Positions 52,225 to 61,310 of a stretch of 64,000 nt of DNA are shown here, one piece after another. Within the stretch, counting starts at the first letter, position 1; the number at the start of each line of letters is the position of its first letter. The stretch comes from Bacteroidaceae bacterium (GTDB lineage Bacteria > Bacteroidota > Bacteroidia > Bacteroidales > Bacteroidaceae). The position numbers and the translations under genes are program-made. Location: the NCBI GenBank assembly GCA_017622815.1, contig JAGAQH010000001.1:17801-81800 (forward strand), read 5' to 3'. The notes under the pieces were generated by a model, which was not told the DNA's origin, made no database searches, and saw nothing but the letters and a program-made list of their open reading frames with translations.

Positions 52225-53027
52225 AACTCGTCAATCTCGATGGTTTCGTTCACAATAATTCTCCACTTGGCATTCCTTTCGCATCCCTCGCTGCTCTTTC
52301 CTGCCTTTAAGGGCACATACTGGAGCACGAACCCGGAACACTTCAACAGACTGTACACCGACTCAGCCGCTTCACCTTCCTCCAGCACCTCGTCCAGAAT
52401 ATAGCCCAGACGCTGCAGACTGGTTACCGGCACCTCCTTCACGAAGTCAGCCCCCAAACGCCCGAAATCCAGTTTCTCTGCCAGTTCAGCCAGAACAGTA
52501 GCTGCCCTCGAAACGCTGCCTGTCTTAGCCTGATACGTCAGCAGATCTACTGCCGTCAGTTCAGGACACGACACGTTAATGTAGCCCGTCCGCGTCTGCC
52601 GTCTCTCCACGTATGCCTCAGGAATATGACTCTTGCAGAAATAATGCGTAAGGTATTTCTCTCCCTTCTTGTCACGCATGGCGGGAGGCTCTATCATCAC
52701 ACTGAACCGTAGCGGGACTTGATGCGAAGCTCCGTGATAACTTGCAGCACTCAACAGAGCCACATAATATTTGCGTCCCAAGTGGTGCATCATGTCGTCC
52801 AAGTAAAACGACTGCGGCACAGCCCCGCGCAGCACATACTCATCTGGCACTATAACATAGAAGCCGCGCAAGGGCGACATAATCCGTCCCTTGCTCACCT
52901 CTCTGGTCAGCGCCCGTGCAATGCTGCCGGCACTCATATCAGGGAATGCCTGTGCCACCTCATCGTGTGTGAAGGTGTAATTGCCTCTAAGCGGCTTATC
53001 ATATATCCAGCTTGCTATGCTTGCCAT
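52221..53027 (-). CDS. abiEi: AbiEi-type antitoxin (transcriptional regulator)
   Basis: 268 residues. N-terminal winged helix (FTHDEVAQAFPDMSAGSIAR, then EVSKGRIMSPLRGFYVIVPD) and the AbiEi antitoxin domain (RKYYVALLSAASYHGASHQV, INVSCPELTAVDLLTYQAKT, then VSRAATVLAELAEKLDF). AbiEi represses the operon and counters AbiEii. The reading frame is intact while the toxin gene is broken. A full promoter lies 26 bp upstream (53053-53085). Confidence 0.93.
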   Translation of the reverse strand: MASIASWIYDKPLRGNYTFTHDEVAQAFPDMSAGSIARALTREVSKGRIMSPLRGFYVIVPDEYVLRGAVPQSFYLDDMMHHLGRKYYVALLSAASYHGASHQVPLRFSVMIEPPAMRDKKGEKYLTHYFCKSHIPEAYVERRQTRTGYINVSCPELTAVDLLTYQAKTGSVSRAATVLAELAEKLDFGRLGADFVKEVPVTSLQRLGYILDEVLEEGEAAESVYSLLKCSGFVLQYVPLKAGKSSEGCERNAKWRIIVNETIEIDEL

Positions 53028-53052
53028 TATCTTGTATATAATATTTTGTTTG

Positions 53053-53085
53053 CAAAGATAGACATTTTTTGTCTAACTGCGCAAA
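53053..53085 (-). promoter_or_regulatory. Promoter of the AbiE operon
   Basis: Minus strand TTTG, 21 bp, TATCTTTG, 26 bp before the AbiEi ATG. Confidence 0.8.
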
Positions 53086-53157
53086 TAAACAACAAAAACT
53101 ATTCTTATTATTGTATTTTGACTATTATATTGATCAGCATCAACATTCACCTATACA

Positions 53158-54240
53158 CTACACGTATGGCTCACCATTTATCCACATCAAAAAAGGTTCG
53201 CTATGTTCATTCGCCTCAATAATCTTCTTCTTGTCTGCAATATCATACTTTGAAGAGTTCACATTATAAACCTGAACCTCGTCCTCATATTTCAGCCCTA
53301 TCAGCAGCACTCCAAGAGCCAAAAGTTTGCTCGTCAACAAAGCGAATCCGAAGCATATTTGTCCGTCAATCAGTTTCAACGTATCTTTATAGTCCTGCAT
53401 CAATTTTTCCAGTCGATTGTACAACTCGAACGGGTCACGCTCTGGCGCATATAGCAGGTTTTGCGGCTCCACTTTCAGGGTATCTGTTAGGAAATCATTA
53501 TACTCCCACAGCAATTGGTCTGAACGTCCAGGCTCTTTCGACGGGAAAGGCAAAACAGGGCAAACTTCTTTAGGATGGAATGTGTCATACACTAGTTTCA
53601 GATGCTCCTTTTTATCTTCACCCATCAGCGGAACAAAGATATTGATGGGGTTGAAAACCGACTCCATGCCGTAGGATGCCCTGAAATTGTACAGAGGAGT
53701 TATCGTTTCTTCGTTGTATTTCTTTTTGATCAACTTATCTATCTCCACATTCTCCGACACGGTGATGAAGAAATTGGTCTGGTCATACTGTGTCTTGTCA
53801 TAGAGCAATTTGGCGATATTGTAATAATACGCACAGGGGATGGCACTGACATCCAAGATGATATCAGTATATGCCGTATATGTAATCTGGTTCAATTGCC
53901 TGAGCATACTTTTGATACGGTTGTCCCATGAGAGCTTTGCGTCAATGGTTATCGTCTTATAGGATACGCTCTTTTCATTCATCAGTGCCTCAAACTCTGC
54001 CACATTCAGCTTATAGAATTCATCTCCGTCCGTTTCTTCCTGTGCTGGAAAGTCAACGGCCAAGCAATCCAGAGATTGGTAGGCCAAATCCTCAAATATC
54101 TTCTTCAAAGTATTGTTCATCCTAGGGTCAAAGCCTTTTCCCATCACGAACAACAACTTAGCGTTTCTTTGGGCATAGTAACTCTTCCAAAATTCAGAGA
54201 CTTTTTCCTGCTGAAAGAACATATAAGAATTCCACTTCAT
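53158..54240 (-). CDS. Uncharacterised Rossmann-like protein of the SIS-HAD/PRTase/ATPase operon
   Basis: 360 residues, no signal or TM segment before the C-terminal hydrophobic stretch FGFALLTSKLLALGVLLIGL (about 315-335). The N-terminal third has alternating strands and helices with AKLLFVMGKGFDPRM (28-41) and TDIILDVSAIPCAYYYNIAK (125-144), like a Rossmannoid domain with a Gly-rich loop and DxSxxP turn. I do not recognise the family. It is the last gene of the operon, 14 bp after the ATPase gene, so it may be the effector or a regulator. Confidence 0.7.
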   Translation of the reverse strand: MKWNSYMFFQQEKVSEFWKSYYAQRNAKLLFVMGKGFDPRMNNTLKKIFEDLAYQSLDCLAVDFPAQEETDGDEFYKLNVAEFEALMNEKSVSYKTITIDAKLSWDNRIKSMLRQLNQITYTAYTDIILDVSAIPCAYYYNIAKLLYDKTQYDQTNFFITVSENVEIDKLIKKKYNEETITPLYNFRASYGMESVFNPINIFVPLMGEDKKEHLKLVYDTFHPKEVCPVLPFPSKEPGRSDQLLWEYNDFLTDTLKVEPQNLLYAPERDPFELYNRLEKLMQDYKDTLKLIDGQICFGFALLTSKLLALGVLLIGLKYEDEVQVYNVNSSKYDIADKKKIIEANEHSEPFLMWINGEPYV

Positions 54241-54254
54241 AACTCACTCTTTCT

Positions 54255-56126
54255 TTATAACCAGGATTTAATCTGATCAACCTTCAACTTACGCCAGCCT
54301 CCGTAGTTCAACGGGATGCCTGCATATACACATAATGCACGGTTTAAATAGAACACCGACCACAACTGACCCTTCTTCCCTTGTAGTTCATCAAGTCTTA
54401 GTGTCAGAAGGTTGTAGGCCACACAAGTTCTCAATAAATCTATCAACTGTGCATTTTCAGGGTCTTTATGCCAAGGTACATTCTTTTTCTGCCGCCGCGT
54501 TCCAAAATCATCATTCACGGCAAAGCCGCTGACAGTCCTGTACGAATAACTATCTGTAAAAGTCTGCTTCCTACAGAAGTCAATCATCCTCAGCAGAAAG
54601 ACTTTCATTTCGTCGCCACGTGGCATCTTCTCTATTCTGGAAAAATACTCAGCAGCCTTATCCCTGATAACCTCATCTTGTTCCTTTGCCGTCAGCGAGT
54701 AATCCGTAGGGCTCGTTATCTTCTTCGCTGTAATACGGCTGAACAAGGCTGAAGAGAAATCGAGGAACTGCTCAACGTTCACATTTGCCACATTGATAAG
54801 CGTCTTCTCACCATAATACTTAGGCAACCCCAACTCCGCAGGCAGTATCTCTTCTGTAGCCTTCAAGGTTTCACCCAACAGGGAGTTAATTTCCTCCGGC
54901 TCATACGGGAACAGGCGCATGGTCTCAACCACTTCGGATTTGCGGTTGGCAAACATCAAAAGTGCTCTGGCATTGTAAGCCCGCTCCTTTATATCCATTA
55001 TTGATTCTATGGCTTTGATAAGGTTTTCGTATGATCGTATTTCAGGATTGGTGGAGAGTTTATGCAAATATTTCTGAGCTCCAGCCCAATATTTCTGTTC
55101 CCACTCCCCTTCATCACTATTGGCCAAAAGCATCATCAAGTCTATGTCTGCCATAGCGTATGTCGACCGCCTGTTGGCAATCAATTTGACCATCTTTTCG
55201 AACTCGATAGATTTTTTATCCTTATACTTGTCCAACTCTATGACTTGGTAGTCCCGTTCCTGCTTGTCAGTTTCCAGCAGTTCGCTTGACACCAGGTTGT
55301 CCAGCCTCTCTGCAATCCAAAAAGTGACGTTCAATCGCGTTTCAATGCATACTTTTTCAAGAGTACTGCGCTGTTCTTTTGTCAACTTATGGGCATCGTC
55401 AAGTTGGAAAATGAATTCTTCACAAAGAGTATGCCCCGGATAGGAAAACCACTGCACATTCATCAACGGCAGCACAAACAGCGACGAACAGGAGAACACA
55501 CTGTTCCCCTCCCGCTCGAAGGAGTTGATGGCTTTGTATATCTCTTTTTCTTTCTCCGAAGCCCAGTCCAACAGGTCTTTGCAACTGCATCTTGTTCTCG
55601 GGAAATCCAGTTCAGCATCCAGGATGTTGGCATCCTGTGGCGTGTACGCTATCTTATACAAGTCTTCAGAGCCCACTCCCGTTAACCTCATCAACGTTTT
55701 AATGGTGGCAATCACAAAGCGTACATTGAGCAATGCCAAAAACAGGGAAGTCTGCTCAGCCCTGGAGTACATCTCCTCGTCATCAATTAGGGCATAGTCG
55801 CTTCGCGTCAACAGATAGACAGCGCAGCGTTTGATTCTGTTCTTGTCCTTGACATCCAGTTTATTCAATGCCTCAAACACATCCCTCGTCTCCTTGTTGT
55901 GACTCACAATCTTCTTTAGGACGGTAGGATAGAAAATACGCAACAAGGAGGTCTTTCCAAATCCCGGAGGGCTTTGGATAAACGTCACGAAATGCCATAA
56001 CTTACCTTCATTGTTCTGTTTTTGCAGTTTCCTCATAGGCTCTGTGGAGAACAACTTCAAAAACAGTTCGTCAGAATCGATATTCTCGGTAGTGCGCAGT
56101 GCAAAAGGATTTGATGGTCTATCCAT
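54255..56126 (-). CDS. ORC/CDC6-like P-loop ATPase of the operon
   Basis: 623 residues. Walker A QSPPGFGKTSLLRIF at 51-65 and Walker B FIFQLDDAHKLTKEQR with the acidic pair at 243-244; sensor-like TFWIAERLDNLV about 30 residues later. The N-terminal segment (NPFALRTTENIDSDELFLKL) and overall pattern resemble ORC/CDC6-like AAA+ proteins found in bacterial conflict systems. The rest is helical with no obvious nuclease motif. It ends 14 bp before the Rossmann-like gene and starts one base after the PRTase-like gene stop. It would be the NTP-driven sensor or switch of the system. Confidence 0.8.
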   Translation of the reverse strand: MDRPSNPFALRTTENIDSDELFLKLFSTEPMRKLQKQNNEGKLWHFVTFIQSPPGFGKTSLLRIFYPTVLKKIVSHNKETRDVFEALNKLDVKDKNRIKRCAVYLLTRSDYALIDDEEMYSRAEQTSLFLALLNVRFVIATIKTLMRLTGVGSEDLYKIAYTPQDANILDAELDFPRTRCSCKDLLDWASEKEKEIYKAINSFEREGNSVFSCSSLFVLPLMNVQWFSYPGHTLCEEFIFQLDDAHKLTKEQRSTLEKVCIETRLNVTFWIAERLDNLVSSELLETDKQERDYQVIELDKYKDKKSIEFEKMVKLIANRRSTYAMADIDLMMLLANSDEGEWEQKYWAGAQKYLHKLSTNPEIRSYENLIKAIESIMDIKERAYNARALLMFANRKSEVVETMRLFPYEPEEINSLLGETLKATEEILPAELGLPKYYGEKTLINVANVNVEQFLDFSSALFSRITAKKITSPTDYSLTAKEQDEVIRDKAAEYFSRIEKMPRGDEMKVFLLRMIDFCRKQTFTDSYSYRTVSGFAVNDDFGTRRQKKNVPWHKDPENAQLIDLLRTCVAYNLLTLRLDELQGKKGQLWSVFYLNRALCVYAGIPLNYGGWRKLKVDQIKSWL

Positions 56127-56127
56127 A

Positions 56128-57261
56128 TCAATGTCTGCTTATACGTGGGAACAGCCCCCTGAATTTATTTGTATCTTCCCATATTACGGGCATCGTATTG
56201 TTTGGTGTGTTGTGGGATAGCACCAGCAGCAGGCCACACTCGTTAAAGCCCCAGTAGGGTTCATCGTGTTTGCCCTTCCGGTAACTGTCGGTCAGTATGG
56301 ATGACCAGTCGTAGTACTTATCTTTTTTCAGTACATTCTGGAGGCCAGGATGGGTCTTGATAAGATTTATCTCTTCCGTCTTAATTAGCTGGACACAATC
56401 CACATTGAACTGTATCAGATCATTCATACCGTTGTCGGATATATATTTTTCCACTTCACACTTGATATTCGCTATGGCCTCCTCTGTAGCCACACAGAAA
56501 AGGACGTTGACCTTGACTTGACCTTTCACGAAAAGGTCTGAAAGTTCTTTTGACTCATCATCAAGAGCTCCTTCAGAGCCTGTTTCCTTGGGTTTCATAC
56601 CTCTCAAGACTTTTATGATTTTGCCTTTGAACTTGTCGTCTTCCTTTCTAGCAAAACTGGTTCCGCTCGCGGTGAAGTCATCCACAAGAAACAAAGACTC
56701 AAACAGATTCCTATTGGTTCCTTTGAGCAAATCGTCCTTACGCAGTTCATCATACATATCCTGCAATTTCTCCTGATTGGGATAGTACATTGGGAGCACC
56801 TGCTCATTGCTGAAACTCGCCGTGCGTCTGAGAATATCTATGTGCGAACCATCGCTCAACCCCACTACTAAAGAGAGACGCTTCTGAATCTTGTATTCCT
56901 GTGAGTTCTCAATCTTGTTCAACTGGTATCTCGACAATCCAGCCTTGCTTGCAGCAAGGTCTCTAATGAACGGCTTTATCTTTGAACTGTACATCAAGTC
57001 CACAAGATACTTGATCTGCTCAGGGGATATGAACGTCAGATACTTATTGAATGCAGAATAGATGGTTTCCACATCCTCTTTGTCAAATTGTGACATCCAC
57101 TGGGCAAAACTCGAAATAAACCTGAAGCCAGGGTCAAACTGGCTATAGGAATCATATTTCGTCCTGGCCATGAAGGACAACTTAGGAAGCTCCTTGCTAA
57201 GGCGCTTGTCATCCCACTTTGTGACCTTTGCTAACAATGAAACTGCAAGATTGTCATTCAT
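56128..57261 (-). CDS. Phosphoribosyltransferase-like protein of the operon
   Basis: 377 residues. The PRPP-binding motif FLVDDFTASGTSFARKEDD (191-209) is the VDDxxxSGT signature of type I phosphoribosyltransferases; LFCVATEEAIANIK and NVDCVQLIKTEEINLIKTHP follow. The N-terminal 150 residues are helical. It may attach or remove a ribose phosphate on a base or protein. The start overlaps the SIS-HAD stop by 4 bp. PRTases next to ORC/CDC6-like ATPases have been proposed in computational surveys as immune components; I recall this but cannot verify it here. Confidence 0.82.
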   Translation of the reverse strand: MNDNLAVSLLAKVTKWDDKRLSKELPKLSFMARTKYDSYSQFDPGFRFISSFAQWMSQFDKEDVETIYSAFNKYLTFISPEQIKYLVDLMYSSKIKPFIRDLAASKAGLSRYQLNKIENSQEYKIQKRLSLVVGLSDGSHIDILRRTASFSNEQVLPMYYPNQEKLQDMYDELRKDDLLKGTNRNLFESLFLVDDFTASGTSFARKEDDKFKGKIIKVLRGMKPKETGSEGALDDESKELSDLFVKGQVKVNVLFCVATEEAIANIKCEVEKYISDNGMNDLIQFNVDCVQLIKTEEINLIKTHPGLQNVLKKDKYYDWSSILTDSYRKGKHDEPYWGFNECGLLLVLSHNTPNNTMPVIWEDTNKFRGLFPRISRH

Positions 57262-59153
57262 ACGCTAAACTTACACGTTATCTTTCCTTCGTTTGCCTTC
57301 ATGCGGCTTAGGTAATAGAGGGTTGCATCAAGTCCTTTCATGCCTGACGGGGCTATGTTCCAGCAACTCTCCGCATTCTTTGATACACGATCAACGCTCA
57401 ATGAGTACTTACTGGTCAGCATTTCATAGTCATTGCCTTCCACGGTTCCATAATCACCTATGCACAAAGTACGCTCCGGGTCTTCTATCACTCGTTGTTT
57501 GCTCACTTCATGGTAAACCACAATATCCACACTGTGACTGCTACGCCAAATACGGATGTCTTTCATCTGCTTGTCCCAGATGATTTCACGGCATGTCTCA
57601 TAAACAAGTTGTGATTCCGTCTGGGTCATTTCACCCTCAATGGACAGTTGAAGGCTGCGCTCAGCAAATTTGTAGTCCACACAGCCCTCGGGGAGTCTAA
57701 GTTTCAGTTCCTCCTCCAGTGCTTTCAGTTCACTATCAAAGGGCTGTTCCCTCCACACTTTCAGTTTATCCTCTTCGCCTAAAACCAACAAGCAGGCACC
57801 ATTATAGTAGCCCACCTTGATTTGCGGCCAGTATTTCTGGTCTATGGATTCTTGGAACGACTCGCCAACCGACTTGCCACGACCTGTGGCTACCACTATC
57901 AGTGCTCCATTTTCTAACAATGGAATCAACGCATCTCTTATCTCATCGCACAACCTATTCGTAAAACGGCTTTTGCGGTCGGGGGCAGAGAGCGTACCAT
58001 CGTAGTCGAAGGCTATGGTGGTAAACTTACCCCTGTTCAACTGGTGTACAAAACGTTGGCAGGCCACGCTGTAATGCTCCCACAAAGGGGTGTTGTCTCT
58101 ACCAGCTACGCCCAGTTTACGCAACACCGCCACATCGAGTGTCTTTTGTACGGGCAGGATACGGTTGGTTAACTTGAAATAGTTCAGGTTGTAGAGCACA
58201 CGACCGTATCCTGGCACACCTGGTTTTCCGGGGTCAATGCCACGAGCCTCGCCCAAGTCGTTGACAAAACGAAATGCTTTCAGCAGCATATCGATGGACG
58301 CTGCGGTGGTCTGCAACTCAGTTTCAATAAAGATAACCGGTACACTCTTGGGCAGGCAACCAATGGTTTTATAAGTCAGTTCGCGTTCAACGGGTGTGAC
58401 TAATGCAATAATGCAAGAGTTCTCGCCCCGCTTGTCAAACCAATGGTGACGGCCATGACCAAAGTTGCGGTAATCGCTAAGCAGGGCTGAGCCCAAAGCG
58501 GCCTCTGTCAGTTTGGATTCAATATCCCAAGCTACGGATTCGCCTGCTGCCCCATAAAGAACGATGAAGTTCTGAATGTTGGCAAGGTTAAACTCATAGT
58601 TTTTGGAATAGGTTCCGTCAAAGGCTATCTTGTCGCCTACAAGTTTGCCATCGAAACTGCGGTTCAAGAGGGTGAAAGTGGCAAGCAGTGAATTGGTGGC
58701 CAGAAAGCCATCTTTCTCGTTGGGGATGTCTTCACACCAGTGTAGCACCTTGGGATATTGATTCAGCAATTCCTCCGTGGGATTGTTCTTGCGGAGGGTC
58801 AGGCTCATCATGCCCGTCTCGTTATACTTTACGCCATACTTAACGGCATTCAGTATATCCTTATTCTTACCACTGGCACTAAGGAAAAGCAGTTTGCTGC
58901 TACGCAACACCTCACGCCCTGAATACATCAACTGCAAAGGAGTCATAGCCTGCGCCAACACACCATTGCGCTGCTGATAGAGTTGGACTGCATAATGGCA
59001 AGCACTAAGCGAACCACCAGAGCCAATGCACACCAGAGGTATCTGTTTGTTCTCTACAAACAAAAACCATGCAAGACGCGTCACATCCTGCTGCTCAGCC
59101 CATCGAATGGTATCCGAAAGCATCTTCAACTCTCCCTTAAATGGCTTTCCCAT
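57258..59153 (-). CDS. SIS-domain / HAD-hydrolase fusion protein of the operon
   Basis: 631 residues. Residues 1-340 form a double SIS-like sugar-phosphate-binding domain (IPLVCIGSGGSLSACHYAVQ, LLFLSASGKNKDILNAV, FGHGRHHWFDKRGENSC). Residues 375-615 form a HAD phosphatase: AFDYDGTLSAP (383-387 = DYDGT nucleophile), VVATGRGKS (motif II) and CIGDYGTVEGNDYEML (motif IV). It would act on a phosphorylated sugar or nucleotide. It is the first gene of the operon. A -7 box lies at 59198-59205. The GRHHWFD segment suggests a possible active-site His cluster in the SIS part. Confidence 0.85.
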   Translation of the reverse strand: MGKPFKGELKMLSDTIRWAEQQDVTRLAWFLFVENKQIPLVCIGSGGSLSACHYAVQLYQQRNGVLAQAMTPLQLMYSGREVLRSSKLLFLSASGKNKDILNAVKYGVKYNETGMMSLTLRKNNPTEELLNQYPKVLHWCEDIPNEKDGFLATNSLLATFTLLNRSFDGKLVGDKIAFDGTYSKNYEFNLANIQNFIVLYGAAGESVAWDIESKLTEAALGSALLSDYRNFGHGRHHWFDKRGENSCIIALVTPVERELTYKTIGCLPKSVPVIFIETELQTTAASIDMLLKAFRFVNDLGEARGIDPGKPGVPGYGRVLYNLNYFKLTNRILPVQKTLDVAVLRKLGVAGRDNTPLWEHYSVACQRFVHQLNRGKFTTIAFDYDGTLSAPDRKSRFTNRLCDEIRDALIPLLENGALIVVATGRGKSVGESFQESIDQKYWPQIKVGYYNGACLLVLGEEDKLKVWREQPFDSELKALEEELKLRLPEGCVDYKFAERSLQLSIEGEMTQTESQLVYETCREIIWDKQMKDIRIWRSSHSVDIVVYHEVSKQRVIEDPERTLCIGDYGTVEGNDYEMLTSKYSLSVDRVSKNAESCWNIAPSGMKGLDATLYYLSRMKANEGKITCKFSV

Positions 59154-59197
59154 AATTAAACTTTGAGTCCACTTAAAAGTGGCATTAATTTGATTTG

Positions 59198-59205
59198 CAA
59201 AGGTA
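59198..59205 (-). promoter_or_regulatory. -7 box (TACCTTTG) for the SIS-HAD operon
   Basis: Minus strand TACCTTTG, 44 bp before the ATG at 59153. No standard -33 box. Confidence 0.5.
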
Positions 59206-59322
59206 CAACTTTTTCTCGAAATGGAAGCTTAAAAACAATCACTACGCGCGTGATTTAAGCAAATTTAGTTTAAAACAAGGCTGTGGTATAGCAAAAAGAA
59301 ACGATTTGTGATGAAAAATGAC

Positions 59323-59330
59323 TACCTTTG
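59323..59330 (+). promoter_or_regulatory. -7 box (TACCTTTG) for the first Crp-like gene
   Basis: TACCTTTG 27 bp before ATG 59358 (18 bp before 59349). A TTTG at 59305 is too close (14 bp). Confidence 0.5.
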
Positions 59331-59348
59331 CACCCACGAATCAGATAA

Positions 59349-59945
59349 TTGACGAAAATGACAACGAACAAGCAATTCAACACCTACAAGGAGGGGCTGG
59401 ACCTGGAGTTCCTGCGCACGTACTGCATGGAGCATGGGGAACGGCGAACGTTCGAGCGGGGCGAGACGCTGGAGGAGGCGGGTGAGCCGGCACAGTGGGT
59501 GGCCTTCGTGGAGCGGGGCTGCTTCAAGTACATGGTTCACAACGACGAGGAGGGCAAGGACTACTGCACGGGCTTCGCCTTCGAGGGCGAGTTTGTAGCC
59601 GACTTCCCCTATTGCCTCGACGGTGACGTGTCGGAAGTGAGCATTGAGGCGGACATGCCCTGCGAGGTGCGCATCATCAGCGGACGCGAGCTGCAAGCGC
59701 TGTTCGACAGTGACCCGAAGATGATGCTCCACAACGTGCGGATACTGAAGAACCTGTTCAAGATGGTCTATGGACGTGACCTCGACCACTACCGCTACAC
59801 CGCCCGCAGCCGCTAACGTCGGCTCATCGACCGCTGTCCGCAGGTGATGCAGATGCTCTCGCTGAAGGATATCACCTCGTTCCTCAACATCACGCCCAGT
59901 TATCTGAGCACACTCCGCAAGGAAATGACGTTTGGGCAGAAATAA
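59349..59945 (+). pseudogene. Crp/Fnr-family regulator cut by an in-frame stop before its HTH
   Basis: Residues 1-155 form a cyclic-nucleotide-binding-like domain (FERGETLEEAGEPAQWVAFV, FKYMVHNDEEGKDYCTGFAF, then ADFPYCLDGDVSEVSIEADM) and the hinge LDHYRYTARSR. A TAA follows at 59814-59816. The same frame then continues for 42 codons as RRLIDRCPQVMQMLSLKDIT, then SFLNITPSYLSTLRKEMTFG, the expected Crp/Fnr HTH, to a TAA at 59943. The nonsense codon removes DNA binding. A shortened sensor domain could still be made. Confidence 0.85.
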
Positions 59946-60111
59946 TCCCCCTCTTATGGTACACCTTCTGTATATGTCCCCCCCTATTCAAACCGCTGTC
60001 GAAAATGCAAATAATAAAGAGCAAATAGTTTTATTTAATAAATTAAGGTGAAAAAGGACTCTGTTTTGGAAACGTTTTAGCCCATTAAGCAATTGTCTCA
60101 AAAAAAATGTG

Positions 60112-60119
60112 TAATTTTG
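60112..60119 (+). promoter_or_regulatory. -7 box (TAATTTTG) for the DUF262-ATPase-PLD operon
   Basis: TAATTTTG, 21 bp before the ATG at 60141; no standard -33 box. Confidence 0.45.
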
Positions 60120-60140
60120 TAGCCAAATTGCAATTTAATC

Positions 60141-61310
60141 ATGTCAGAAGATAAGAATATCAATATGGAAGAAGACCTTCTAGAAGGAGAATCTTATAAT
60201 TCTTCTGCGGAAGTGAATGAAGTTTATCCAAATGCTGAAGTTCGTGTCACGAGGGCTCAGTATAGCACCTTGCATATTAAGCGTTTGGTTGAAGACAGGA
60301 AAGAACTTATAATTGATCCCGATTTCCAACGAGGAAATGTTTGGGCTAAGAAACAAGGAGCCGAGCTTGTTGAGTCCATCCTCATGGGCATTCCCATTCC
60401 TGTCATGTATCTGTTTGAGATGCGTGACGGTAGTAAGCAAGTGGTTGATGGTCGCCAGCGAATAGCTGCTATCTTGGATTTTCTTAATGACAAATTAATA
60501 TTGAGAGACTTGAAAATTTTACCTGAATATAATAATTTCAAGTTCTCCGACTTAGATGCCAAAATGCAAGGTATATTTGAGGATTCTCAAATGTATTTCT
60601 ATATTATTCAGCCCCCCACTCCTGAGCGGGTTAAATATGATATCTTCGACAGAGTCAATAGAGGTGGTACGCGTTTGACAAATCAAGAGATGAGAAACGC
60701 TTTGTATCGTGGAAAATCGACAAGACTGATTTCAGAGTTAAGCAAGTCAGAAGAGTTTCTCAGGGCTACGGGGCATGGAATCAGTTCCAAACGCCAAAAA
60801 GACAATTATGTTGTCCTGCGTTCTATATCATTCTATCTTCTTTATAAGAAATCGGAAATTGTCTTGAAACAAAATGGTGAATCCATTGAGTATAAAAGTG
60901 ACATTGATGATTTCTTGGCCAAGATGATGATTTTCATTAACGAAAAGGCATCTGATGAACTCATTGCTGATTGTCGCGCCATGTTTTTACGTGCAATGAA
61001 CAATAGTTATGATATTATGGGTGAAGACGCATACCGCTTTGCCGCGTATGAAGACGAGAACGGGAAAAGTCGAAAGCGTCCCATCAATATGCCTCTTTTC
61101 GAAATGTTAGTTTTCATCTTCTCTGATGATTGTGTAACGACAAATAAGCTTGTTACTCGAAATGCCATAAACAAATTCAAGGAATCATACGACTATCAAA
61201 AGATGTTGATGTCGAATGTCGATTCTTCAACAAATGTAACAGAGAGATTCACAACCGCCCTGAAACTAATAAAACAAATTAAAGATGATACGTCAAATAA
61301 CAATCAATAA
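60141..61310 (+). CDS. DUF262 (ParB/GmrSD-N-like) protein, first gene of an AT-rich operon
   Basis: 389 residues. The DUF262 core is LIIDPDFQRGNVWAKKQGAE (about 58-77) and KQVVDGRQRIAAILDFL with DGRQR at 102-106, then FDRVNRGGTRLTNQEMRNAL. These motifs form a ParB-like nucleotide-binding/hydrolysis site as in GmrS. No GmrD-type HNH domain is fused. It overlaps the ATPase gene by 26 bp. Its base composition is clearly more AT-rich than the housekeeping genes, suggesting transfer. Role: probably the NTP-using control or sensor part of a defence module. Confidence 0.85.
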   Translation: MSEDKNINMEEDLLEGESYNSSAEVNEVYPNAEVRVTRAQYSTLHIKRLVEDRKELIIDPDFQRGNVWAKKQGAELVESILMGIPIPVMYLFEMRDGSKQVVDGRQRIAAILDFLNDKLILRDLKILPEYNNFKFSDLDAKMQGIFEDSQMYFYIIQPPTPERVKYDIFDRVNRGGTRLTNQEMRNALYRGKSTRLISELSKSEEFLRATGHGISSKRQKDNYVVLRSISFYLLYKKSEIVLKQNGESIEYKSDIDDFLAKMMIFINEKASDELIADCRAMFLRAMNNSYDIMGEDAYRFAAYEDENGKSRKRPINMPLFEMLVFIFSDDCVTTNKLVTRNAINKFKESYDYQKMLMSNVDSSTNVTERFTTALKLIKQIKDDTSNNNQ

